This document shows, piece by piece, positions 1 to 9,687 of a stretch of DNA of 64,000 bases (its first letter is position 1; each line of letters opens with the position of its first letter). The translations under genes and the position numbers were made by a program. The DNA is from Scleromitrula shiraiana (Eukaryota > Ascomycota > Leotiomycetes > Helotiales > Sclerotiniaceae): positions 1,674,001-1,738,000 of the forward strand of contig JABELC010000006.1 of NCBI GenBank assembly GCA_028455995.1, read 5' to 3'. Below the pieces are notes generated by a model. That model did not search any database, was not told the origin of the DNA, and saw only the letters and a list, made by a program, of their open reading frames with translations.

Positions 1-709
1 TTGATAATCCATTTTCGGTGGCCAAAAATCGAGCAGACAAAGCGGGTTTGGTATTGGCCGATGCACTTATTAATAAAGCGCAAGGGGAAAGACCAGTGAC
101 GTTGATCGGATACAGCTTAGGGGCTAGATTAATCTATTCATGTTTGATGAGCCTTGCGGAGCGAAGAGCATTCGGACTAATCGAGTAAGTGTTCTATCGA
201 ACTGCAATATGAATATCATTCTACCTTGAAAACTATACTGATATGATAACGACAGATCTGCTGTTCTCATTGGCGCACCTGCACCATCAGATGCAGCCGC
301 ATGGACGGCTATGCGTAGCGTGGTCTCCGGCCGCCTTGTCAATGTGTATTCTGAGAACGATTACATTCTCGCCTTCTTATACCGTACCAGCAGTATACAA
401 TACGGGGTTGCTGGTCTTCAAGAGGCGCAAGATGTGAAAGGGATCGAGAATGTCAATGTAAGCGATATGGTAAGCGGTCATCTACGTTATCAATATCTCG
501 TTGGTAGTATTCTTGAGAAGATTGGGCTTGAGGATATTGATGTGGATGAGGTTGCGAAGGAGGAAGAGACTCTAGAATTGTTGGAGGAACAAGATAAGAA
601 GGAAGAAGAAGAAAAGGGACAACAGAGAGAGGATGTGGATCTAGAAGAGGAGGCCAAACAAATGGAGAAAGATGTTCAGCAAAAGACGGAAAAATTGCAT
701 ATTGGGTAA
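1..709 (+). CDS. DUF726/TMCO4-type alpha/beta-hydrolase, 3' part only
   Basis: C-terminal part of a gene that begins before the window. Exon from base 3 to 184, intron 185-255 (GTAAGT...ACAG), last exon 256-709; this gives about 211 residues in one frame across the junction. The first exon carries the nucleophile-elbow motif GYSLGAR (GxSxG of alpha/beta-hydrolases), followed after the splice by VLIGAPAPSD and VNVYSENDYIL, the arrangement typical of the DUF726 family (human TMCO4, yeast YFL034W/Mil1). Family members are membrane-associated, lipase-like proteins linked in yeast to Golgi/endosome adaptor traffic. The last 60 residues are a Glu/Lys-rich, probably coiled or disordered tail. The N-terminal membrane segments are outside the window. 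Substrate is unknown. The family call is from recognition of motifs and their order. Confidence 0.8.
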
Positions 710-879
710 AACACAAGGATGGTAGCATTGTAATAGAACATGTAGAGATTTCATAAAGGTAAAGACTTGTACCAAAGATTTTAGTTTTGCAAGATCTTTT
801 ATTTGTTATACATATCACCATTTAATTATTTATGATGTACATATAGGGTATCAATTACAGTGTTAAAAGCTTGTCGGCT

Positions 880-1827
880 CTATTGTGCCTCGCTCTTTGC
901 CTCGAGTTCTATCTCTTTTGTTATATCATCGGCCATGGGCTCTGCTTCGCTCGTTTTCTCTAACATACTATCTTCTGTAAGATTGCCCTCCGCCACCACT
1001 TCCTCCTTATCTCCCTTTCCACTTCTTACAATAAAATATTTACCCACACCTCTTATCTCCACCGTCTCTTCCGCAGCACTCAACACATCCCAATCCTCCA
1101 CACCCTTGGTATTAATCTCCCGTCCTATTTTTCTTCTCGGTCTCTTATTCCTTCCTTTATACTCCTCGTTTTCTAAAGCTTCCCTTATTTCCGGCGTCAT
1201 TAACCCAATCTTCGCATCTTGTTCCGCCTCCACTGTCTCATCCCTAATGCTCCTCAACGGTTCAATTCCTTCCGTATCAACTTTTTGTATATCTTTCAAA
1301 AAGTGTAACTGTGAATGTAATACTGAAAGTAACTTGGCCTCTTCTTCTGGAGTTTTCGGGAGAGGAAGCGCAGATAATCGGCATAAATGATGAAGTTGTT
1401 TGGGTGTTACTTCTTCAGAAGCAGGATTTTCACTGCTTGGTAATAGTGAACGGACAGACCATTTTGGTTTGCCAAGGAGACTATCGATGTCTACTCGAGG
1501 GGGTTTTGTGAAGTTGAATTTAGGACCAGGTTTTGCTGGTAATCTGCGGACTTTTATTGCACTGTCTTCCGGCCTGGGGGTGAGAGGGGATGTAATTCTC
1601 GTTCCGTGTAGCTTGACGCTACGAGGTATAAAGGGATTGGAGGTAGATTTCTCTTCGGGGGACGAGATACTATCTGTAAAAGCTGTTGTGGTATCTTCTT
1701 GAGAGGCTGAGGAACTTTCTGTAGAGGATTCTGATGTACTATAGAATCGTGAAGTCGAAGCACGTAAAGATTTTTTAGTAGATCGCAGCAACGACGTGCG
1801 GTAGCGTAGACATATTGTTCCTGGCAT
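880..1827 (-). CDS. Mitochondrial glutamyl-tRNA(Gln) amidotransferase GatC-like subunit (Gta3 type)
   Basis: Single-exon gene of 315 residues. The N-terminus is basic and Ser/Arg-rich without acids (MPGTICLRYRTSLLRSTKKS), as in a mitochondrial presequence. Residues about 140-200 hold the GatC signature: a helix LCRLSALPLPKTPEEEAKLL, then LHSQLHFLKDIQKVDT and GIEPLRS. GatC wraps around GatA in the complex that converts Glu-tRNA(Gln) to Gln-tRNA(Gln) in organelles. Filamentous ascomycetes and fission yeast carry such a domain in longer proteins annotated Gta3. The C-terminal third is Glu/Lys-rich and low in complexity. It is convergent with the upstream DUF726 gene (170 bp apart) and divergent from sec17 (244 bp), so it probably shares a promoter region with the latter. 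The alternative, an unrelated mitochondrial protein, is unlikely given the motif order. Confidence 0.8.
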   Translation of the reverse strand: MPGTICLRYRTSLLRSTKKSLRASTSRFYSTSESSTESSSASQEDTTTAFTDSISSPEEKSTSNPFIPRSVKLHGTRITSPLTPRPEDSAIKVRRLPAKPGPKFNFTKPPRVDIDSLLGKPKWSVRSLLPSSENPASEEVTPKQLHHLCRLSALPLPKTPEEEAKLLSVLHSQLHFLKDIQKVDTEGIEPLRSIRDETVEAEQDAKIGLMTPEIREALENEEYKGRNKRPRRKIGREINTKGVEDWDVLSAAEETVEIRGVGKYFIVRSGKGDKEEVVAEGNLTEDSMLEKTSEAEPMADDITKEIELEAKSEAQ

Positions 1828-2071
1828 TTTTGGTATTCGAATTGGATTTAATGCTAGTGGTTGAAGGTATAACGTCTGAACGCTAGCTTCTTTGAAACGC
1901 GTCCCGACTCCTCCGACTCATGAACAAACGAACCCACCCTTGTCTTCGAAGCCGCGAACACATGTCAACTACAACTACATAATACACAACTCTATAAACT
2001 TTTTGATAATATTTACTTTGTCATACAATCTATTTAATTCAACAAAAAGGGATTCATATAGATTCGCAAAG

Positions 2072-3149
2072 ATGGCACAAGATCCTCGCGCTCTTATGCA
2101 AAAGGTATGCCATTTCTACCCCACCATTCGATAATCCGATAAGCTTCATATTGACCATCTCCATCTAACAGGCAGAAAAAGCAGCAGCTGGGGCTTCAGG
2201 AGGGTTTAGTCTGTTTGGTGGTCGGCAAGAGAAATGGGAGAATGCAGCAGATTTATACAACCAAGCTGCAAATGCATTCCGCATGCAAAAACAAAGTACA
2301 TCATATCCCTCGTCGTCATTGTAACTGCATCTCAACTTACTTTTACCCTTAGACAAGGAAGCTGGACAAGCATTCGAACGTTGTGCCGATATTCAAACGA
2401 ATAAATTGAACGAGCCAGACGATGCAGCAAATACACTCACGGAAGCATTTAAAGTATATAGAAAAGGAGACCCAGTAGATGCGGTACGATGTTTAGATGT
2501 TGCGATCAATCATTACACATCCAAAGGAAGTTTCCGAAGGGCGGCGACTCACCAACAAAATCTCGCAGAAGTATATGAGACGGAAATTGGTGATATGAAG
2601 AAGGCTATCGAGCGATACGAGTTGGCAGCTAGTTGGTTCGAGAGTGATAATGCTGAGGCGTAAGTTCTGAATTTAACATTCCTACTTTTTACATTTCATA
2701 CCTGGAAGCTGGAACTAACATATAATATTTATAGACTCGCGAACAAACTATACCTCAAAGTCGCCGATATTGCCGCCCTCGAAGAAGATTACTATAAAGC
2801 TATCGAACATTTCGAGAAGGTTTCAGCATCTGCTGTTTCAAACAACCTCATGAAATGGTCGGTCAAGGATTACTTTCTCAAGGCAGGACTTTGTCATCTC
2901 GCTGTTGGTGATACAGTAGCTACAGGTCGCGCTTTCGAGAAATACCGAGACATGGATCCGACATTCCCTAGCACAAGGGAGCATCAACTATTAATCGATC
3001 TCGCGGAGGCAGTCGAAGCAGGTGACCAGGAACAATTTTCGGATAAGTTATTCCAATACGATCAAATGAGCAAGTTGGACAAATGGAAGACAACTATTTT
3101 ATTGAAGATTAAGGGCGCCATCGAAGAGAAAGGAGATGATTTCTCATGA
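2072..3149 (+). CDS. sec17: Alpha-SNAP (vesicular fusion protein Sec17)
   Basis: Four exons, 2072-2104, 2172-2295, 2353-2659 and 2735-3149, joined by GT-AG introns of 57-75 bp; the joins keep frame and give 292 residues, the same length as yeast Sec17. The protein is a TPR-like helical array: FGGRQEKWENAADLYNQAAN near the start, repeated helices KAIERYELAASWFES and EEDYYKAIEHFEKVS, and a conserved C-terminal part ending LDKWKTTILLKIKGAIEEK. Alpha-SNAP binds SNARE bundles and stimulates the NSF/Sec18 ATPase, which disassembles them; the C-terminal leucine region is the Sec18-activating part in the family. The start was chosen because exon 1 gives the usual MAQDPRALMQKAEKA opening. Essential and conserved, so a good anchor for comparing gene order with other fungi. 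Confidence 0.97.
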
Positions 3150-3381
3150 TCGAGGTTTGTGTCGACATGGTTTGGCGTTTTGGCAATATAGGGTTGATAA
3201 TCTTGAGCATTTTCCAATAAATATAAGACAATGCAATAACCAGACTTCCTGAACAATGTTGGTGCAATTAATTTCCTTTTTTTTTAGTTCGTTACCATGA
3301 TTTTTGGAGAGTTTCAGCTGGAGATTTACTGCAACTTCATGAAGGAATTCTGCCTGTGCTGCTACCCTGACACCAAACAGA

Positions 3382-3588
3382 CGAGCTAATTCATTTTCTA
3401 ATATCCATTTAGAATATAGACATTGAAATATATTTTGAGTAATATATATTTAAATTTCTATTTGGACTACAGACAATGAAATGTTTCTTTGCTAATTCAT
3501 TTTGATTATCTATAGTAATTATAGATATTCATAATGAAGACTTATATATGATTTTATATATAGTGAACGGCCAACTTAAACGGCTCGA
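3382..3588. repeat. MITE-like inverted-repeat element (copy 1)
   Basis: An AT-rich stretch opening CGAGCTAATTCATTTT and closing with a diverged inverted form (AACTTAAACGGCTCG). The opening matches the ends of the other copies in this window (15481, 20335, 24084, 39650), whose outer arms read GAGCT then TTTTGAATGTCC. No coding potential. Boundaries are approximate. Confidence 0.5.
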
Positions 3589-3813
3589 GAGGAACAGGTC
3601 AAAAAAAGCGCCAAGCGCTTAGATCAACAAGGTTGATCTCTATGGGGTAGGGGTTCTTGACGAGAAACAGAGCTGCCTGTCTGTACAATCTCGTGAAGAT
3701 ATCTTACTATGAAGTGTTTGAGAACTTCATCGTGTATTATGCAAAATGACCTTGGGTGACTATAACGGCAATCGGCCAAAATATGACCTTGATGTTGGTT
3801 GGTTGGATGAAGA

Positions 3814-3837
3814 CGCTGCGCGCTGCTGCGCGCAGCG
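3814..3837. repeat. Perfect GC-rich hairpin
   Basis: CGCTGCGCGC, loop TGCT, then GCGCGCAGCG: a perfect 10-bp stem with a 4-base loop, in DNA that is otherwise AT-rich. No gene is close enough to make it a clear terminator. Confidence 0.7.
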
Positions 3838-4348
3838 ACACAACTACTGGACGGCTATAGTTGAATATAAATATTCTTCTTATTCCATCTAACTTGGCCA
3901 CGTCCACATCATACTTTTTGTGAAGTGTGTATCGGCCATCTACAACATATTTGGATTCGATTGAATACTACAGTCTTTTGTGGAGGAGTTGATTCCTATT
4001 GACTATAGTCTTCATTCATTGATATATAGAGTCAATTACATGACTTCGTTAATCTGTTTCAAATATGTTTACGTTAGAAGAACCCCAACTCTCAGATCCC
4101 ATGTCTCTTCCCCAAATGCCCTCGCCCATCTATATGGAACAACCAGTTCGTTGTCCCTTTCCCATCCCACCCTGCCTCCATCTTCCATTTTCACATCTAT
4201 ATACTATTCTCTTCCTTTCTATCTGCTATTTCCCTATCTATTTCTAACCCTGACTAGAAGCTTAAAGCCGACATGATCGCGAGCCCATCGCCGGAAGTAG
4301 AGCTCCATCTTCGTGGCGGCAATAGTAGTAGAATCCCCCGCCGTTACC

Positions 4349-4612
4349 ATGAATTTTACCGAAGATCTCAATATCACCCAGTTGGTTCGTGACACAGCAG
4401 TTTCGGGGGTAACTTCTCAAGGCCATATTCAAGCTATCCAAACCGACCCAGCTTCTCAAACCATCCAAACTATCCAAGCCACCCAAACTATTCAAACGCA
4501 CAGAACTGTGCAGTATTTAGTGAAAAAATCTTCAGCTTCACAATTCAACTCTCAAGGTTTGAAGGAGAAGAAAAGACGTTGTGCTTGTTGTGGAGAACTC
4601 GCAGGATATTAG
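4349..4612 (+). CDS. Hypothetical small protein, doubtful
   Basis: An 87-residue open frame from the first ATG. It has a Gln/Thr/Ile repeat (TIQTIQATQTIQTHRTVQ) and a basic, Cys-containing end (KEKKRRCACCGELAGY). I do not recognise a family. The frame may be a last exon, because it stays open upstream to 4301 and the region 4065-4150 is also coding-like. No start context or partner exon could be confirmed, so treat it as a candidate only. Confidence 0.25.
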   Translation: MNFTEDLNITQLVRDTAVSGVTSQGHIQAIQTDPASQTIQTIQATQTIQTHRTVQYLVKKSSASQFNSQGLKEKKRRCACCGELAGY

Positions 4613-6250
4613 GGCATATCGAAGATGGGATGTGATGTTTATGTTTTTATGCATGTATTTTTACGATTGTTTGGGTTATGTCTAGTCCGGGAATGGAACA
4701 GTACAGTATGGTGAGAAGCCTTATGCTGTAGTAGTTGTTCAAGGATCAAGAAGGGTGCTGCGCGGGTTGAAGGGTATATCAACCCATTCAACATCTTCCC
4801 ACGTGATATAAAGTGACGTGCTTGACCCCTTCAAACAGCATGTTTTTGGCGATATCACTAAATACTTGATGCGGAAACATGCTGGAAATATTACTTATAT
4901 ACAAGGAGAATGTATTAGTAGAACTGGAAGGGTTTGATATCAATTGATCCAATTTTGGCAGTTTGTTCCAAAATTGCTAGTATTGTTCTCATTGATATTT
5001 CACTTTGGTGATATCAAAACTTGTAATGTTTATATTACATATAGATATCGAAGATGAACTTAGTTTGAAAGCATTTGAATGTCTGTATTCAAAACAAAAA
5101 TTCAAAACGAATCCAATTAAAACATATTTAAATGTTTATGTTTTGAACGGACATTAGAGAATATTAGTCTGGCCCATAAGCTATAACTGAATCCTTCACT
5201 GAATTTACTGTAAAGTTCGAGTGAACTACTTAGCTGGGATCCTTTTTTTAGTATACATTAAATACTATTTGATTGAGTCCTTGAGGCTGTAGTAATACAC
5301 TTTCGTCATAGTTGAACCTGCTCGGTGATTGACTATATGTTAGGTTGGATATCCTTTAATGCCAGACAGAAGTCGAACCAAACCTACTGGCAGCTGGTTG
5401 CTTCTGTATTTTCCAATGCTATCTTCCGTCGGCTAAATATCACTGTATAGCTTGATGTTTGGCGAGCCTGTTCACCTTGAGTTAACTAATACTATATGGA
5501 CCAGTTGCTCTAAAGCTTAAAGAGGTACATAATGATTGCTTCATGAAGTTAGATAGCATGAATGTTGGATCCCTTGTGATGAAGATGGAAAATGCTGGGT
5601 ATTCACTTTAGCAGATCAGATGTCATCAAGTTTATTTCATAGAACAAGCATGAACGGCGTGATAATCTTCGCTCAGAAGGTCAGATGTTTCTGACAGATT
5701 CACTCAACTAGGAAGATACAATGTATAGTTGTTGGTTGGCATGATCAGATATTTGATGTTATTCAATAGAAATGGATCAAGATACCTATATGCGAATCAA
5801 CTCACCAGTGACGGACTCACCCGTAATGACCCGCGATGATTCACTTATAGATGTAGAAACTCCCGTCAATGCTGCACTTGTTAATCACTTTATGATACTC
5901 AGCCACAAGGACGAACTGTCGTCAATGAATTTTACGAATCTTACCTACAACAACAATATATATCGATTTCCTTCAACTTACCACCAGCATGTTCTTCTAT
6001 AGTGTTTAACTATAAGCATACACTGTCGTTTATGAATTCTATAAGTCTTTGAAGTTATTAACAACAAGAATATATATCTATTTCTTTCAAGTTACCACTG
6101 GCATGTTCCTCTGTCTCTTTCACACATCTCGAATCTTCTTAAATTAAATTTCCAAGTCAATATAAGTCCTCGATTTCAAGAACATAAATCTAACTCAAGA
6201 CAAATTACATCGACATACCCATTCTCAAACTTTTGTCAAAACCCAACACC
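4613..6250. other. Intergenic, degenerate AT-rich sequence
   Basis: No gene supported. It contains fragments resembling the dispersed inverted-repeat element (around 5070-5160, with TTTTGAACGGACATT). An open frame at 5772-6002 (76 codons) has no recognisable domain and its 3' end is part of an imperfect direct repeat (5930-6113). Confidence 0.5.
5930..6113. repeat. Imperfect direct repeat, 114-bp period
   Basis: Two copies of an about 70-bp segment, each running from a run of ACAACAA through ATATATATC and TTCAA to ACCA and GCATGTTC. The GCATGTTC landmarks lie at 5987 and 6101. The differences are mainly transitions, as expected for diverged or RIP-touched duplicates. Confidence 0.55.
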
Positions 6251-6740
6251 ATGTCTTCATCAACCTCCAAATCTAAGAAAACTTCGGTTCAGCTCGCTTC
6301 CAAGACCGCCTCTCCAGATAAATCGATCCCTAACGCTGCCACCAACGAAATCAAAGCCAAGTCTGAGAATGACCCTCAAAGCAAGCCGAGCCCAAACGTT
6401 TCCAGGACCCATATCAAATCCGAATCCAAAAGCCCCCCTCAAAGGAGCAGCTCCAGTGACAACAAGTCAAACAATCCTCTCGTTGAACTCGAGGACCCTG
6501 AGCCATGTATTGCCGATATGAAGTGCTGTAGATGTGATGCAGTTAGCCCTCTGCCACACGGGGCTCCTGGCGCGGCAATGGTGAATATTTCTAATTTTTC
6601 AGATCTAAAATTCCTCCGCTTATCGGACCATTTCCGCTCCTTACTTATAAGTATAGTATGATGGATAATATGCTGATTCTTCCATACTTTAGTGTGACGA
6701 ATGTGCCCACTGGGAGTGCAACGACTGCGAATTTCTCTAG
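6251..6740 (+). CDS. Small protein with C-terminal Cys/His cluster (putative zinc-binding)
   Basis: Two exons, 6251-6580 and 6693-6740, with an intron 6581-6692 (GTGAAT...TTTAG) that joins in frame and makes 125 residues. The first 85 residues are Ser/Lys/Pro-rich and probably disordered. The last 40 form a dense metal-ligand pattern: CIADMKCCRCDAV, then PHGAPG, then after the splice CDECAHWECNDC. Without the intron the last Cys pairs are lost and the frame runs into non-coding sequence, which supports the splice. The Cys spacing (C-x2-C-x-H-x2-C-x2-C) suggests zinc binding. I recognise no named family; function unknown. An in-frame ATG further upstream is absent, so the start at 6251 is the best choice. 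Confidence 0.65.
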
Positions 6741-7066
6741 CTTCGCTTCGGAATTGCAGGGGTGTGGCAGTAGCTTTTGATAATGCACGATTTTGCTGCT
6801 TAGTTCTGGAAGTGGATGGTTGGGATTTTTCAGGAAATGATATTGGGTTTTGGGGTATGGTTTATGGAGTTCGGGATTCTTGTAACTGGACGTAATAAAT
6901 CTAGTACCTGAAGTTAATGATACCAAGTGACTATCTACATTCCCCTATCATGTCTTTGTCACAAAATCTCTTAAGAAAGTGAGGAAAAAGCAATTGAAGA
7001 CCGATTCTATGCAAATCCCATCTATTGTCTAGTGTGAATTAATCGCCGTTATGCAAGAAGCAAATA

Positions 7067-8398
7067 TCATAAACAACAAGGGTAAGCACTCGACTCTCCA
7101 TCATTGAAGAGATGAGTTCTCGCATTCCCATCATCAAATACTGTAAAAGAGCTTCCTCGATACCTGCCAGTAGCATCCCTCGCATTAGCAATCGATGACG
7201 AGAACGCGCTCCCAGTAATCCCCAGAAAGAAATGACTCTTGAGCATAATGCCCATATCCACAGCACCATTCTGATCAAACGCTAACCCATTAATCATTTC
7301 TAATGTGGATGAACCCGGCTGGGCTAACTTCCACTTATGTGTAACCTCCCAACCTCTTTCAGCCCCGGCTAATACGAACTTCTCAACTTGTTCTTGATCT
7401 CCACATGCTAAGTATACGAGGGGTTTCTCCCCATTGATATTACCATACATTGCCCATGCTTTATCCAACATATCAAGATCTAATTTGAGTTGGTTCTCGA
7501 GCGAACTCCAGATGGTATCAGACTCAACTCTGAAATGAACGCCGTAGAATGGGCGATTGATTTGATGTAACAACGCCTCCACAATTTGCCGAGTGATTTT
7601 TTTGAATCGAATTAGATGTCCTAGATCATTCCATAAATTGAGATCTTGTCCTGTAGGATCATCCATGATTCTGAAAGCTAGGAATTGAGAATGAATTTCA
7701 ATTACTGTTATTCCAAGTGTAGGATCATCCTTGTTTTCCGGATTCAATAAATAGAAATCTACCAGTTTCTTATATTCACGGTCGAAGAAATCCTTGAAGT
7801 TACGCCCTTTCCAGAAGTAGCCTCTGAACTGTTCATATCCGGGTGCCGATGAAAGATTAATAGGCCAGCTATTTCTTACAACGACTTGACCGGACAAAAT
7901 TTCGGATTGCTTGATAATGCGCATTTGAGGGCAGATTCTCCGAATCTGTTCCAATAAATGATCTTCTTCGAACCACTCATTGTAGCTCATATATGCATCT
8001 TTATTCAACAAATTGAATTCTCCCAGATCTTTGTTATCTCGATGAGGAATCGATGGTAAAATAATACCATGTCCAGATTCGACGGCCATCTTTAAGCAGA
8101 CCTTCACCTGTGATACAATTGAGGTCAGTCCTGCTACAATCCCAACGCACTCCAGATACACCTCGTTCCGAGGCCATTCTGTATGCTCGCATTGTTTCTT
8201 AAGAGCTTGAAAATCGTATTTCTGTGGTTTTTGGATCGAGAAGACTTGCTCGAAGTAGTTTGTAGCTTGCGATGGTGCTTTGTATGTTGATCTAGATGGT
8301 AGACTGTGAATTGATGGTGCAAACACCCATGGTTGATACAGGAATATCATACATATTAAGAATAACGAGAGGTAAAATGCTGTACGACGGATGATCAT
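7067..8398 (-). CDS. O-fucosyltransferase-like type II membrane protein
   Basis: Single exon, 443 residues. Residues 8-27 (FYLSLFLICMIFLYQPW) are a signal anchor, giving a lumenal catalytic part in the Golgi/ER. Residues about 80-100 hold LECVGIVAGLTSIVSQVKV, where GDP-fucose O-fucosyltransferases have their N-terminal Gly-rich turn. FYGVHFRVESD (about residue 285) matches the HxRxExD-type GDP-binding motif of the POFUT/fungal fucosyltransferase-like family. Near the C-terminus GITGSAFSSSIANAR resembles the conserved nucleotide-site strand (G..GS.FS). Donor and acceptor are not known for the fungal relatives. Next gene upstream on the same strand is an acyltransferase 1.3 kb away. Family call is by motif recognition; activity is inferred. 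Confidence 0.7.
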   Translation of the reverse strand: MIIRRTAFYLSLFLICMIFLYQPWVFAPSIHSLPSRSTYKAPSQATNYFEQVFSIQKPQKYDFQALKKQCEHTEWPRNEVYLECVGIVAGLTSIVSQVKVCLKMAVESGHGIILPSIPHRDNKDLGEFNLLNKDAYMSYNEWFEEDHLLEQIRRICPQMRIIKQSEILSGQVVVRNSWPINLSSAPGYEQFRGYFWKGRNFKDFFDREYKKLVDFYLLNPENKDDPTLGITVIEIHSQFLAFRIMDDPTGQDLNLWNDLGHLIRFKKITRQIVEALLHQINRPFYGVHFRVESDTIWSSLENQLKLDLDMLDKAWAMYGNINGEKPLVYLACGDQEQVEKFVLAGAERGWEVTHKWKLAQPGSSTLEMINGLAFDQNGAVDMGIMLKSHFFLGITGSAFSSSIANARDATGRYRGSSFTVFDDGNARTHLFNDGESSAYPCCL

Positions 8399-9687
8399 GG
8401 TTGCTACTTAGCACCGGCTGAATTTGGAGATGATTCTGAAAGTAATGTTATTTTGCATTGCATCATCTTGCTTCTGGCGGGTTAAGCCTATCTTCAGGTT
8501 GGATAATATATGCATTTATTGGCTTTTATTGAGTCAGAATACGACCCTTCAAAGATTGCTAATGCAAAATCCTTCCAGGGCCCCCGGTATGTCCAGATAT
8601 TTGCTCCGGGGTTTATAATGGTAAAGCGGCATGGTCAGGTCAGCATGGGTATCATCCGTCTGTAGACACTGATTTTTTTATAGCAGGAAAGTTGATGGTA
8701 TTGATGTTAATATGAAATTATTCTTTCTTCCCAAATCAAAGGAGTTCAATTATATTGACTACTAATCTACATAGCTTTGTTTTCCTACCTAGTTGGGGAG
8801 AGGGTACGTCCATGGATAGTTTAAAATAACCCCGCGTAATATATTGCTCTGCGCTTGTAGAATTCTGGGTAGAATTCTTGGGTATAGAAACTTCAGGTCT
8901 TAAATTTCGTTTCCAGAATGTTTTCTTTCTTTTTAAGATCAATCAAGCAACCTCACAGAAAGTACTTTTTAATAGTAGGTTGTTCACAAACATAAAAGAA
9001 AACATTTTGATTTTTGATTCAAAAATGTATACAATCACAAAATCATTGTATCTTAAGCGAGAATATATGTTTGTTTCTCTTTCGTCTATCATGTTTAGCA
9101 TCCAAAGACAGGACAGCAGTTTGTGAGTGGAAATGTATGTGAGGAGGAAGCTACTGCGGTGTAGATGGAATGGTGCGGCTCGCAGGAGTTGATGGGGGGA
9201 AGATTGAGAAGAAGCCATCATGTGCTTTTAACTTAGAAGCTATATCTAGAGAAATAACCAGACTTCATATCTATAGTTATACCTAGTAGAGGTAGTTATC
9301 TCTTAACTTTCAAAAGTAAAAGTCATTTATGATATTAAAATGAAGTATGTCTATAGGTATTCTCTCCCCCCTTTCACTCTATCACGTGGCATGAATTAAA
9401 GCTAGTGTCATTCAACTTCAACTTCAACTTCAAGTTTCAATTTTGTTCCTTCTTTTTTCTTTTTCTTCATGAGGATCATCATCATCATACAATAAAAGTA
9501 TGTTCTCATTGTTTTAAATACTTTTATTACTTTCGTTAATGTTCAAATTCCATCTCACCATCTATCGGGTCTCTCATCTCATCATCCATGCAATTTCTCA
9601 TCGATATCTAATCCGACTTAATCGGTCAGTTCACTTCATTTCATCAATGCAATCCTAATTCTGTAGATCAAATATCCACTCGCATTT
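8399..9687. other. Intergenic, no gene seen
   Basis: About 1.3 kb between two minus-strand genes; it must hold the promoter of the fucosyltransferase-like gene and the 3' region of the acyltransferase. Only short open frames of biased composition occur. A short (TTCAAC)n microsatellite lies near 9416. Confidence 0.6.

Larger units (their letters stand above)
3150..4348. other. Intergenic, repeat-bearing
   Basis: No convincing gene. It contains an AT-rich inverted-repeat element (3382-3588) and a perfect GC hairpin (3814-3837), both listed separately. Short open frames at 3980-4276 are low-complexity and unlike coding DNA; one (4065-4247, MFTLEEPQLSDP...) could be a first exon of the doubtful gene at 4349 but no clear donor/acceptor pair links them in frame. 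Confidence 0.6.

Noticed and set aside
5772..6002. 76-codon plus-strand frame
   Set aside because: No domain or splice partner, and its 3' part is a member of an imperfect direct repeat.
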